Source: Clostridium luticellarii
GTDB lineage: Bacteria > Bacillota > Clostridia > Clostridiales > Clostridiaceae
Reading direction: 5' to 3'
DNA length: 58,558 nt
Assembly: GCF_002995845.1 (NCBI RefSeq)
Contig: NZ_PVXP01000017.1
Coordinates: forward strand, 1-58,558
The notes beneath the pieces are model-generated. The model had not been told where the DNA came from, searched no databases, and saw only the letters and a list, made by a program, of their open reading frames with translations. Every line of letters begins with the position of its first letter. Within the stretch, counting starts at the first letter, position 1. The position numbers and the translations under genes were made by a program. Shown here piece after piece: positions 9,189 to 16,942 of the stretch.

Positions 9189-10013
9189 ATGAAGAGATTT
9201 GAAACATTTTTAAAGGATAATAAATTGTTTGTATTTCTCTGTATACTGGCATTGACTTTGATTGCGGCAGCTGTCACAGCACCTTTCCTGGCACCTAATG
9301 ATCCCTTTAAAACGAATATGGCAAATTCCCTTCGGGAAAGCGGCGGCAGGTTTCCACTGGGTACTGATAATCTTGGCAGGTGTATTTTTTCGAGACTGCT
9401 CTATGGAGGTCAGAATTCTTTGAAGATGACTTTCAGCCTTGTTGTATCCGTATTTATAGTTGGCACGGCGGTGGGAACAGCAGCGGGGTATTTTGGAGGA
9501 CTGGCCGATAATATTATAATGAGATTTTCCGATGTTTTTCTCGCTTTTCCTGGAATTATTTTTGCCATTGCCATTGCAGGAGTGCTTGGACCTAGTTCTA
9601 TTAATACAGTTATAGCTTTGATTGCAGTAAATTGGGTAAAATATGCCAGGGTGAGCCGGAGCCTGGTCATGGCTGTAAAGGAAAAGGAGTATGTTAAATT
9701 GGCAAAAATGGGGGGGGCCAGAGAATATCAACTGATCTTGAAATATGTAGCGCCCAATATAATACCATCTCTTGTGGTAATGGCCACCATGGATATAGGT
9801 ACTATGATGCTTGAAATATCGTCCCTGTCATTTTTGGGACTGGGTCCGCAGCCGCCTACTCCAGAGTGGGGTTATATGCTCAGTGAAGGCAGAAATTATA
9901 TGCAGACCTCACCAGAGCTTATGATATATCCGGGTATTGCCATATTTATAACCGTCATGATATTTAATTTACTGGGAGATAGTATGAGAGACATACTGGA
10001 TCCTAAAAAATAA
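9189..10013 (+). CDS. Nickel/peptide ABC transporter permease, NikC/DppC type
   Basis: A 274-residue partner permease. APFLAPNDPFKTNMANSL with FPLGTDNLGRCIFSRLLYG is the signature N-terminal region of DppC/NikC, followed by the cytoplasmic loop YARVSRSLVMAVKEKEYVKL near residue 155 and a SFLGLGPQPPTPEWGYML tail motif. It starts at ATG 9189 directly behind the NikB stop. With its neighbour it forms the membrane channel for the ligand delivered by the lipoprotein encoded next. Confidence 0.87.
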   Translation: MKRFETFLKDNKLFVFLCILALTLIAAAVTAPFLAPNDPFKTNMANSLRESGGRFPLGTDNLGRCIFSRLLYGGQNSLKMTFSLVVSVFIVGTAVGTAAGYFGGLADNIIMRFSDVFLAFPGIIFAIAIAGVLGPSSINTVIALIAVNWVKYARVSRSLVMAVKEKEYVKLAKMGGAREYQLILKYVAPNIIPSLVVMATMDIGTMMLEISSLSFLGLGPQPPTPEWGYMLSEGRNYMQTSPELMIYPGIAIFITVMIFNLLGDSMRDILDPKK

Positions 10014-10029
10014 CATTGAGGAGGACTTG

Positions 10030-11586
10030 GTGAAAATGAAAATAAAAAAATATCTAGCAGTTATACTTTCAGTGATTTTTTTATGTGCAGGTTTTATAGG
10101 GTGTAAAAGTGAGAGTACTGCTGAAAAAAATGACAATGGACAATCAAAAAATATTGTATTTGGAGTAAATCAGTTTCCCAGCAGTCTGGATCCGGCAGAA
10201 GGATTCAACGGATGGTTTGTTTCCATGTATGGTGTAGGAGAGACACTGGTGAAGCTTGATAAAAATATGAAAATAGAACCACTGCTTGCTGATTCATGGA
10301 AAAGAGTGAATGATTTAACCTGGAAGTTTCATATTAAAGATGGAGCTAAGTTTCAAGATGGTACGCCTGTCAACGGTAAAACTGTAAAGGCTTCTCTGGA
10401 AAGGTCCCTGAAGTTAAATCCAAGAGCAGAGTCAATATTACCTATAGACTCTATAACAGAAGATGAACAATATGTTAGTATAAAAACAAAAACCTCCTAT
10501 GAAGCATTTTTGGGAAACATTGCAGATCCGGTTGCCATAATAGTAAATACCAGTGCTGCAAAGGATACATTTACCAAAGCCCCCGTGTGTACAGGACCTT
10601 TTAAAGTTAAATCCTATGTTCCGGAGTCAAAGGTGGTGGTGGAAAAGAACAAAAACTATTGGGGAGATGAAGCCAAGATAGACGGGGCAGCTTTCAAATA
10701 CATCAAAGATGCCAATACCCGGGCAATGGCGCTTCAGTCAGGAGAAATTGATGCGGCACAGAGTATTTCAAGCGACAACATATCCTTATTTGCCGACAAG
10801 TCCAAATACAATACAGATAAGATTACCAGTCTGAGAATAATAATGTCCTATGAAAATCTGAACAATGAATTTTTGAAGGATCCTGCAGTCCGCAAAGCCA
10901 TAGCTCTGGGAGTGAATAGAGAATCCTATGCCAAGGATGTTTTAAAAGGCACTGCTGAAGCTGCAGTTGGACCTTTCCCTAAATCCCTGCCCTTTGGAGA
11001 AAACAATCTTACGTCATATAAATATGACAAGGAAGGGGCAGTCAAACTTTTAAACGAGGCTGGATATACGGATACTGACGGAGACGGCATAAGAGAAAAA
11101 AACGGGAAAAAGCTGCAATTGAACCTGGCATTTTACACAAGCCGTTCCGAGCTTCCGGTAATTGCACAGGCAATGCAGTCCGAGCTTAAGGAAATCGGCA
11201 TAGCTGTTAAACTGCAGTCCTATGAATCAGTGACCAATGTGCTTAAAAGCGGCAGCTTCGATATCTGTTTGTATAGTGTGAATACTGCAACATCGGGAGA
11301 TCCTCAGTCTTTTCTGGAATTGTATTTCAAGACCGGAGGAAGTGAAAATTATGGTAAATACAGTGATCCTGAAGTTGATTCTCTTATTGACAAGCTAAAA
11401 AATGAAAAAGATACTCAAAAAAGAAATTCTATTGCCATAGATGTACAGAAAAAATTGCTGGAGGATAATTCCGATATATTTTTAGTTACGCCAATGCTTA
11501 ATCTGGTAAGCAAGAGTAACGTGAGCGGGCTGACTGTATATCCTGTTGATTATTACCTGCTTAACAGCAGTGTGTATATAAAATGA
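10030..11586 (+). CDS. Family 5 extracellular solute-binding lipoprotein
   Basis: A 518-residue binding protein with a lipoprotein signal (lipobox FIGC near residue 25) and the SBP_bac_5 pattern: NQFPSSLDPAEGFN, then PLLADSWKRVNDLTWKFHIKDG and TGPFKVKSYVPE. NikA/CntA and dipeptide-binding proteins belong here. The methyltransferase context makes a chelated metal or modified small molecule more likely than plain peptides, but this is inference. GTG 10030 fits GAGGAGG (10018-10024) best; TTG 10027 and ATG 10036 are alternatives. The stop overlaps the next ATG by four bases. Confidence 0.85.
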   Translation: MKMKIKKYLAVILSVIFLCAGFIGCKSESTAEKNDNGQSKNIVFGVNQFPSSLDPAEGFNGWFVSMYGVGETLVKLDKNMKIEPLLADSWKRVNDLTWKFHIKDGAKFQDGTPVNGKTVKASLERSLKLNPRAESILPIDSITEDEQYVSIKTKTSYEAFLGNIADPVAIIVNTSAAKDTFTKAPVCTGPFKVKSYVPESKVVVEKNKNYWGDEAKIDGAAFKYIKDANTRAMALQSGEIDAAQSISSDNISLFADKSKYNTDKITSLRIIMSYENLNNEFLKDPAVRKAIALGVNRESYAKDVLKGTAEAAVGPFPKSLPFGENNLTSYKYDKEGAVKLLNEAGYTDTDGDGIREKNGKKLQLNLAFYTSRSELPVIAQAMQSELKEIGIAVKLQSYESVTNVLKSGSFDICLYSVNTATSGDPQSFLELYFKTGGSENYGKYSDPEVDSLIDKLKNEKDTQKRNSIAIDVQKKLLEDNSDIFLVTPMLNLVSKSNVSGLTVYPVDYYLLNSSVYIK

Positions 11587-12410
11587 TAGCTAAAAATATA
11601 CTGGATATAAAAAATATATCTATAAAATACGGAGAACAGGCACCTGCAGTTGAAAATGTAAGCATGACAGTTAAAAATAAAGAAATAGTTGGGATTGTAG
11701 GTGAAAGCGGCAGTGGAAAATCCACGATTATAAGGGCTGTACTTGGACTTTTGCCTGCAGGAGCAGCTGTTTCCTCGGGAAATATAATTTTTAAAAATGA
11801 AGATATTCTCAATTATTCTGAAAGAAAATGGAGAGAAATACGGGGAAACAGGATGGCAGTGATATTTCAGGATTCAGGGGGATTTTTGACTCCTGTAAAA
11901 AAAGTAGGGAATCAATTTGTAGAAACTATAAGGAGTCATTTTCATATTTCAAAAAAGGAGGCTTTTGATAAAGCTGTTTTCATGATAAAAAAAATGGATA
12001 TGGCAGATGCAGCTGCTGTAATGAATTCATATCCCTTTCAGCTGAGCGGCGGTATGAAACAGAGGGTTGCCATAGCCATGGCCATGGTTATGAAACCTGA
12101 ACTTCTCCTGGCAGATGAACCTACCAGCGCTTTGGATGTAACTGTTCAGGCCCAGGTTGTAAGACAGATGGCTGAACTCAGAAAGAATTTTAATACAAGC
12201 ATAGTGCTGGTTACCCATAACCTGGGAGTGGCAGCCTATATGTGTGATAAAATAGGAGTAATGCAGGAAGGAAGGCTGGTGGAGTGGGGAACTAAGGATC
12301 AGGTTATAAATAATCCAAGAAACAAGTATACTATGGAATTATTATCGGCGGTACCTGAATTGGAGGGATGTGATTTTGGAGGAAAAGAAGCAGCCTATAC
12401 TGGAGATTGA
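11583..12410 (+). CDS. Nickel/peptide ABC transporter ATPase, NikD/DppD type
   Basis: A 275-residue ATPase with Walker A GESGSGKST (near residue 40), the Q-loop FQDSGGFLTPVK, signature [14 protein letters not shown] and Walker B LLLADEPTSALD followed by the switch region VLVTHNLG. It overlaps the binding-protein stop (ATGA) and extends into the start of the partner ATPase, so the two ATPases are probably made in equal amounts. The C-terminal domain is shorter than in DppD and lacks the usual cysteine-rich tail. Confidence 0.87.
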   Translation: MIAKNILDIKNISIKYGEQAPAVENVSMTVKNKEIVGIVGESGSGKSTIIRAVLGLLPAGAAVSSGNIIFKNEDILNYSERKWREIRGNRMAVIFQDSGGFLTPVKKVGNQFVETIRSHFHISKKEAFDKAVFMIKKMDMADAAAVMNSYPFQLSGGMKQRVAIAMAMVMKPELLLADEPTSALDVTVQAQVVRQMAELRKNFNTSIVLVTHNLGVAAYMCDKIGVMQEGRLVEWGTKDQVINNPRNKYTMELLSAVPELEGCDFGGKEAAYTGD

Positions 12411-13338
12411 AAATCTTACAAAACAATTTCAAATGGAGGATAAAAGAAGACTGACTGCAGTGAATGATGTGAGCCTGAAGCTGTATGAAGGGGAGTGCCT
12501 GGGTCTGGTTGGAGAAAGCGGCTGCGGTAAAAGCACCCTGGCAGATATGATAGTTCATCTTGAAGAACCTACTTCCGGAAAAATTATTTTCAGAAATCAG
12601 GATATTACCAATTTAAGAGGAGAAAAATTGAGGCAGAACAGGAGGAAAATTCAGATGATATTTCAAGATATCTCTGAAACCTTCAATCCCCGGATGAAGG
12701 TCTGGGAAACTATAGCTGAGCCTCTTTTGAATTTTAAACTCATAGATAAGCACAGTGCCCGTAAAAAAGCGGCAGAGCTTCTTGAAGCAGTGGGCATGAG
12801 TGAAAATTTTGCAGATAGATATCCCCATCAGCTGAGCGGAGGACAGCGGCAGAGAGTGGCAATAGCAAGGGCGGTATCCTTAAAACCTGAAATTATAATA
12901 TGTGATGAAGTCACTTCAGCTCTGGATGTTTCCGTACAAAATCAGGTTCTTTCTCTCCTTGTGAATCTGCAGAGGAAAGAAAAATTGTCCTATATTTTTA
13001 TCTGTCATGATCTGGCGGTGGTGAAAAATATAAGTCACAGGATTGTGGTTATGTATCTTGGAGAAATTGTTGAAATCATTCACAGCTGCAAACTCACTTC
13101 AAGTTCATGCCATCCTTATACAAAAGCCCTGCTGTCCTCCGTGCTGTCTGTTAAAAAAGCTGATAACAGCAGAATAGAAATAATTAAAGGTGAGCCGCCA
13201 AGCCCCGTTTGTCTACCTCCGGGATGCAGTTTCAGCTTCAGGTGTAAAAGATGCAGTGATGTATGTTTGAAAGAAAAGCCTGAATTAAAAGTAATAGGAA
13301 AAAGTCATTTAGTGGCTTGTCACTTATTTGATAAATAA
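12376..13338 (+). CDS. Nickel/peptide ABC transporter ATPase, NikE/DppF type
   Basis: A 320-residue ATPase with Walker A GESGCGKST, signature [14 protein letters not shown] and Walker B IICDEVTSALD. The oligopeptide-type C-terminus has HPYTKALLSSV, then PPSPVCLPPGCSF and cysteines C-x2-C-x4-C as in DppF. GGAGG at 12362-12366 is properly spaced for TTG 12376, whereas an in-frame GTG at 12370 is too close. It is the last complete transporter gene; the next frame begins inside its stop codon. Confidence 0.85.
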   Translation: MEEKKQPILEIENLTKQFQMEDKRRLTAVNDVSLKLYEGECLGLVGESGCGKSTLADMIVHLEEPTSGKIIFRNQDITNLRGEKLRQNRRKIQMIFQDISETFNPRMKVWETIAEPLLNFKLIDKHSARKKAAELLEAVGMSENFADRYPHQLSGGQRQRVAIARAVSLKPEIIICDEVTSALDVSVQNQVLSLLVNLQRKEKLSYIFICHDLAVVKNISHRIVVMYLGEIVEIIHSCKLTSSSCHPYTKALLSSVLSVKKADNSRIEIIKGEPPSPVCLPPGCSFSFRCKRCSDVCLKEKPELKVIGKSHLVACHLFDK

Positions 13339-13913
13339 TGTATAGGCTGCGTACATATTATGAAGAGTTAATGCCCTATGTATATTATGTGGGAGCAGCT
13401 GCAGCGGAAGTTGTTGAAAAATCAAAGGCCATGGCAGAAGTGATGGATGTTCCCTGTTTGGTACATTCTCCACATGGCAGCGGAGATTCCTATAATTATG
13501 CAGGCTCCTGTGGTATTCCCAGTATTTTGATTGAGAGAGGATGTACGGGTGTCTGGTCAAAAGAAGAAGTGGAATTGGGAAAAGAAGATGTTAGAAATGT
13601 GCTGCGTTATCTTAAAGTCCTGGAGGGAAAGATATCTGAGAGAATCTATAATCCTGTAGATATAGAAAATGTAATTTACAAGAGTGCATCACACACGGGA
13701 TGCTGGTATCCGATAAAAAAAGCAGGAGATGCCTTGAAAAAAGGAGAAATATTGGGCAGGATTAAGGATTACTTTGGAAATGTACTGGAAACATGCACTG
13801 CCGAAGCAGATGGAATTCTGCTCTATCAGGTTGTCAGTTTGTCTATTATCAAAGGCGGCTCCATGGTGGCTTACGGAGGGAATGCAGACTATGGTCAGAT
13901 AGATAAATGGTGA
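13338..13913 (+). pseudogene. AstE/aspartoacylase-family protein lacking its N-terminal half
   Basis: The 191 residues align with the middle and end of succinylglutamate desuccinylase/aspartoacylase-like proteins: YEELMPYVYYVG, GIPSILIERGCTGVWSKEEV, VRNVLRYLKVL, then the C-terminal beta domain with HTGCWYPIKKAGD. Family members are about 300 residues, and the missing front part normally holds the HxxE zinc ligands and the HGGD segment. The sequence begins right where HGGD would end. It starts one base into the ATPase stop codon, so it could still be translated. It is probably a non-catalytic deletion product of an operon-linked hydrolase. Confidence 0.65.
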
Positions 13914-13943
13914 AAAAGACAAATATTTTCATGATAGTTACTG

Positions 13944-14234
13944 CTACGATATTTTTTTTATGTAAGTATTTATGTTTTTGTTTATGCTGGACCAGGAATG
14001 TTTGCAGAACATTACTGTGATATTGTTTCGTTTTGACTGTTGTTTTACTATTTCAGCCATATTATGTCCTATGTAGTCTGTGAGAACCACGACTATATCC
14101 GTATTTGATGGAATTTTTATTTTTCTGTCTCCTTTTTTTCTCCCCGTAACATGTACTATTTTATTAAACCCGTTTTCTCTCAATTTGTTTTTTATTTTTT
14201 CAATTCTGTCTCCGCCTACCACTAAAATCCCCAT
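13944..14234 (-). CDS. DUF2325 family protein under a SAM riboswitch
   Basis: A 96-residue protein: MGILVVGGDRIEKIKNKL at the start, then HVTGRKKGDRKIKIPSNTD, VVVLTDYIGHNMAEIVK and a C-terminal FCKHSW. This is the DUF2325 pattern, a small Rossmann-like fold of unknown function. The ATG at 14234 follows GGAGG by 7 bases; a TTG 15 bases earlier overlaps that site. The mRNA leader carries a complete S-box riboswitch with terminator, so the protein is expected when SAM is low, linking it to methionine or sulfur supply. The family is also known beside nitrogenase-type genes in some genomes. Confidence 0.85.
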   Translation of the reverse strand: MGILVVGGDRIEKIKNKLRENGFNKIVHVTGRKKGDRKIKIPSNTDIVVVLTDYIGHNMAEIVKQQSKRNNITVMFCKHSWSSINKNINTYIKKIS

Positions 14235-14271
14235 CAGACATACCTCCAATTTTTATTTTTGTAATATAAAA

Positions 14272-14303
14272 AAGCTATTTTCCTTTTATAAGAAAAATAA
14301 CTT
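14272..14303 (-). terminator. Terminator of the S-box riboswitch before the DUF2325 gene
   Basis: On the minus strand AAGTTATTTTTC pairs with GGAAAATAGCTT (two wobble pairs) and is followed by a T run. It lies between the S-box aptamer and the DUF2325 start codon, as expected for a switchable terminator. Confidence 0.7.
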
Positions 14304-14337
14304 TTGATAACAGGTTATAGAATAGAATTAGTATTTT

Positions 14338-14466
14338 TCTTATCTTTCAAAGTAACTTAAAACAATTTAATTCACTTTGCAGGAATTGACACCGGTACAT
14401 ATAAGATGTCCGGTTGTCGGGCTTCAAAGGGCCAGTCCCTCCACCGCTCTTGATAAGAGAACTTTA
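14338..14466 (-). ncRNA. SAM-I (S-box) riboswitch aptamer
   Basis: Read on the minus strand, the S-box consensus is clear: TCTTATCAAGAG, GGTGGAGGGACTGGCCC, then TTTGAAGCC, CAACCGG and GGTGTCAATTCCTGCA, closing with GAAAGATAAGA. P1 is TCTTATC (14458-14452) with GATAAGA (14344-14338). A terminator follows. S-box leaders stop transcription when SAM is plentiful. Confidence 0.93.
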
Positions 14467-14484
14467 TTAAGTTATATAAATTTT

Positions 14485-14513
14485 ATCATACTACAATATG
14501 ATCGATAATGCAA
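14485..14513 (-). promoter_or_regulatory. Promoter of the S-box/DUF2325 transcript
   Basis: On the minus strand TTGCAT (14513-14508) and TATGAT (14490-14485) are separated by 17 bases, and transcription would start just before the S-box P1 stem. Confidence 0.65.
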
Positions 14514-14566
14514 ATGAATATTGAAATAAGTCAGAATCTTTTAGAATTGAATTTTTTCAAAAAGTG

Positions 14567-14597
14567 TTGACTCTGACGCCGCGTCATAGTGCAATAT
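14567..14597 (+). promoter_or_regulatory. MerR-type promoter with 19-bp spacer
   Basis: TTGACT (14567-14572) and CAATAT (14592-14597) are 19 bases apart. The spacer holds the dyad TGACGCCGCGTCA (14574-14586). Long-spacer promoters with a central dyad are the known targets of MerR/TipA activators, so the gene downstream is probably autoregulated. Confidence 0.75.
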
Positions 14598-14690
14598 ATA
14601 TGTAGAGATTATTTATATCAACAAAGACTTGCAGCCGGCGGAGCGTTAGACAATAGTGATAGTTCTAAAATCAAATTTTGAGGTGTGGAA

Positions 14691-15854
14691 ATGAGAACAG
14701 TAAAACAGGTTTCAGATTTGACGGGAATAAGTGTGCGCACACTGCATTACTATGATGAGATAGGATTGTTAAAACCAAGTAAGATTACAGAGGCAGGTTA
14801 CAGACTTTATGATGACAGGGCTCTTGAAGCTTTACAGCAGATCTTATTTTTTAAGGAGCTTGAATTACCCTTAAAGGAAGTAAGAAAAATTATGACAGAA
14901 CCAAGCTTCGATAAAATGGAGGCACTAAAAAATCAGAAAAAACTGCTTGTTTTGAAACGCAATAGATTAAACAAATTAATTGGACTTATAAATAAAACGT
15001 TGAAGGGAGAAAGCACGATGAGTTTTAAGGAATTTGATATGACCGAATATTATAATGTGTTAGAAGAATTTAAAACAGAAAATAAGACTAAAGTAATTAG
15101 GCAGTGGGGAAGCATAGATAAATTTGATGAATTTATTGAAAAAGTTAAAACTAAGGAAACTGAAATTGCCAAAGACGCTGTAAAGCAGTATGGAAGTATA
15201 AAAAAATTCACTGAAGCTTTAAAGAAAAATTTAAATAGTGATGTTTTAGCTAAAGCAGAACAGATTGATGAGTTTAAGAAAGATTGCCTTTATGACAGGC
15301 ATCCTAAATTAAAAGAACTATATAAGAAACTTGTGTTTGATTTAAGCAAAGATCCTTCTTCGTGGGAAATTCAACGGATTGCTGAAGAAATAACTAATAC
15401 AGTTAAAAAGGATTATGAAGTTTTTAAAGCTGATATGGGAGATTATTACTGGCACAGTATGGTGCAAATTTATTTGGTATTTCCTAAATGGATAGAAGAA
15501 GTTGATAAGAAATATGGAAGCGGTGCGTCTAAATTTATAGGAAAAGCTTTGAAAATTTATTCTGAAAATAATTTGCCTAAAATAGATACATTATATAAAA
15601 AGCTTGTATCTGATTTAAGCAGAGATCCTTTTTCAAGAGAGATTCAACAAATTGTTTTTGAAATAGCAAATGAAACCAGGCAAATAAATGAAGCTTTGAA
15701 AGTATATGAAGGAGAAAATTATTTTGGGTATATGGCAGATTTTTATTTATCAAGTCCTGAATTTATAAAAGCAACAGATAAAAGATATGGAAGCGGTGCA
15801 TCAAAATTTATAGGAAAAGCCCTAAAATTTTATTCTAAAAACAAGTTGAACTAG
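14691..15854 (+). CDS. TipA-like MerR regulator with duplicated effector domain
   Basis: A 387-residue protein. Residues 1-70 are a MerR winged helix (VKQVSDLTGISVRTLHYYDE, then GYRLYDD), followed by a dimerising coiled coil and a TipAS-like drug-binding region. The region is longer than usual because a module of about 90 residues occurs twice: LYKKLVFDLSKDP to KYGSGASKFIGKALKIYSE, then LYKKLVSDLSRDP to RYGSGASKFIGKALKFYSK. TipA proteins bind thiopeptide and other antibiotics and activate their own promoter. ATG 14691 is six bases after GAGGT. No separate target gene is adjacent. Confidence 0.87.
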   Translation: MRTVKQVSDLTGISVRTLHYYDEIGLLKPSKITEAGYRLYDDRALEALQQILFFKELELPLKEVRKIMTEPSFDKMEALKNQKKLLVLKRNRLNKLIGLINKTLKGESTMSFKEFDMTEYYNVLEEFKTENKTKVIRQWGSIDKFDEFIEKVKTKETEIAKDAVKQYGSIKKFTEALKKNLNSDVLAKAEQIDEFKKDCLYDRHPKLKELYKKLVFDLSKDPSSWEIQRIAEEITNTVKKDYEVFKADMGDYYWHSMVQIYLVFPKWIEEVDKKYGSGASKFIGKALKIYSENNLPKIDTLYKKLVSDLSRDPFSREIQQIVFEIANETRQINEALKVYEGENYFGYMADFYLSSPEFIKATDKRYGSGASKFIGKALKFYSKNKLN

Positions 15855-15917
15855 GGTAAATTTCTATTATATATTTCATTGAAATGTACAAACTATTGTA
15901 GAGGAGATGATAATTTT

Positions 15918-16097
15918 ATGTCCAGAAGAAATAAGATATTGGTCCCCGAAGCTAGAATTGGCATGGAGAAATTGAAGATAGAAGCGGCCAGGGAACTGGC
16001 CGAAAATAACAAGAATTCCAGTTCAGTGAATAATTTTTCAGTAGGCGGCCAGATGGTTAAAAAAATGGTTAAAAAATATGAAAAAAAATTAAAGTAA
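15918..16097 (+). CDS. Alpha/beta-type small acid-soluble spore protein
   Basis: A 59-residue protein: VPEARIGMEKLKIEAARELA, then SVGGQMVKKMVKKYEKKL. The EARxxMxxxKxExAxEL block (with the germination-protease cleavage region) and GGQMVKKMV are the two conserved boxes of SASPs, which coat and protect DNA in forespores. ATG 15918 follows GAGGAG at 15901-15906. It shows that the host forms endospores. Confidence 0.93.
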   Translation: MSRRNKILVPEARIGMEKLKIEAARELAENNKNSSSVNNFSVGGQMVKKMVKKYEKKLK

Positions 16098-16106
16098 TAT
16101 CAAAAA

Positions 16107-16133
16107 ACCCCGTCCGGAAAGGATGGGGCCTTT
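16107..16133 (+). terminator. Rho-independent terminator after the spore protein gene
   Basis: CCCCGTCC (16107-16114) pairs with GGATGGGG (16120-16127) around a GGAAA-type loop and is followed by CCTTTT. Confidence 0.85.
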
Positions 16134-16194
16134 TAACTCCATTCAATTTATTTATAAATGTGAACTAAGTTAGCCGGAAAACAATTCTGACTTT

Positions 16195-16425
16195 TTAGCT
16201 GTCTTCCATTGCTTTCTCAATATTTAAAATAAAATCACTGGTTTTTATATCTAAACTTTTGCAGATTTTAAAAATGATATTTAAAGTAGGATTTCGTTTC
16301 TGACACTCTATCATGCTTATATAAGTTCTATCAATATTACATTTACGAGCAAGATCCTCCTGGGATAATCCACATTTTATTCTGCGGTTTTTTAAAGTTA
16401 CAGCAAGTGCATTTTCTAATGTCAC
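16195..16425 (-). CDS. XRE-family transcriptional regulator
   Basis: A 76-residue single-domain helix-turn-helix protein: LKNRRIKCGLSQEDLARKC, then IDRTYISMIECQKRNPTL, ending in a short helical tail. This is the minimal Cro/C1 type. GTG 16425 is selected because GAGG lies 8 bases upstream; an earlier in-frame GTG at 16434 overlaps that site. It is divergent from the Spo0E-like gene. The target is unknown. Confidence 0.85.
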   Translation of the reverse strand: MTLENALAVTLKNRRIKCGLSQEDLARKCNIDRTYISMIECQKRNPTLNIIFKICKSLDIKTSDFILNIEKAMEDS

Positions 16426-16505
16426 ATAAACCACCTCTTGAATTTAATTTTAAAAAAAATGTTGCAAATTGTCAGCATACTATAGTCTACAATAAGGGAT
16501 TTTTA

Positions 16506-16514
16506 TGCTATAAT
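16506..16514 (+). promoter_or_regulatory. Extended -10 promoter
   Basis: TGCTATAAT fits the TGnTATAAT extended -10 form. It points toward the small Spo0E-like gene about 70 bases downstream. Confidence 0.55.
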
Positions 16515-16581
16515 TTAAAAGTGTTTTGAATTATAAACTTTAATTTGTTATTTATAAGAAGGGCGGTTTGAAATTTACGTG

Positions 16582-16719
16582 ATGGATGATAAGGTAAACG
16601 ATTTGAGAGAGAGATTACATAAATTAATTGAGGAAAAGGCAGACTACAGGGAAATATTAAAGGCAAGTCAGAAATTAGATAAATACATAAATCAAGTCAT
16701 AAAAAGTACAAGCAGTTAA
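16582..16719 (+). CDS. Spo0E-like aspartyl-phosphate phosphatase
   Basis: A 45-residue protein: DLRERLHKLIEEK, then EILKASQKLDKYINQVIK. Two short helices with the SQxLDxxI signature define the Spo0E family, which removes phosphate from Spo0A and delays sporulation. GTG 16579 immediately before the ATG is an alternative start. GGGCGG about 15 bases upstream is a weak, distant ribosome site, so translation may be low. Confidence 0.8.
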   Translation: MDDKVNDLRERLHKLIEEKADYREILKASQKLDKYINQVIKSTSS

Positions 16720-16833
16720 TTATATAAAATATGAGTTTTTATGTTCAAATGTATGAATTTGGGATAATATGTCTGTTAAAGTATTGTTAATTTTTGATGA
16801 TAATAGTATTCTGTTCTAACGAGGAGTATTTAA

Positions 16834-16911
16834 ATGACTGGCATTAATAAGTATGTTAAAAAACATTGCGGTTGTTGTGATTTTTATAAAATTGGCTATA
16901 ATTGTAGTTAA
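16834..16911 (+). CDS. Possible 25-residue cysteine-rich peptide
   Basis: ATG 16834 follows GAGGAG (16821-16826) at good spacing and encodes 25 residues with four cysteines, three of them in HCGCCDF, before TAA at 16909. The stop lies just before the ribosome site of the MoxR gene, as in a leader peptide. Nothing is recognised by homology. It could be a regulatory upstream frame or chance. Confidence 0.35.
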   Translation: MTGINKYVKKHCGCCDFYKIGYNCS

Positions 16912-16942
16912 TACTGCGTTGAATTGCCGGGAGGAGATTGGT

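Noticed and set aside
9210-9731. 173-codon minus-strand frame
   Set aside because: Lies entirely opposite the NikC-type permease gene; composition is antisense-like and no start signal is present.
14080-14307. 75-codon plus-strand frame over the DUF2325 gene
   Set aside because: The minus strand has promoter, riboswitch, ribosome site and a known domain; this frame has none.
16853-16942. N-terminal hydrophobic extension of the MoxR protein
   Set aside because: The longer frame has no good ribosome site, overlaps the cysteine-rich mini-ORF, and MoxR proteins normally begin near the chosen TTG.
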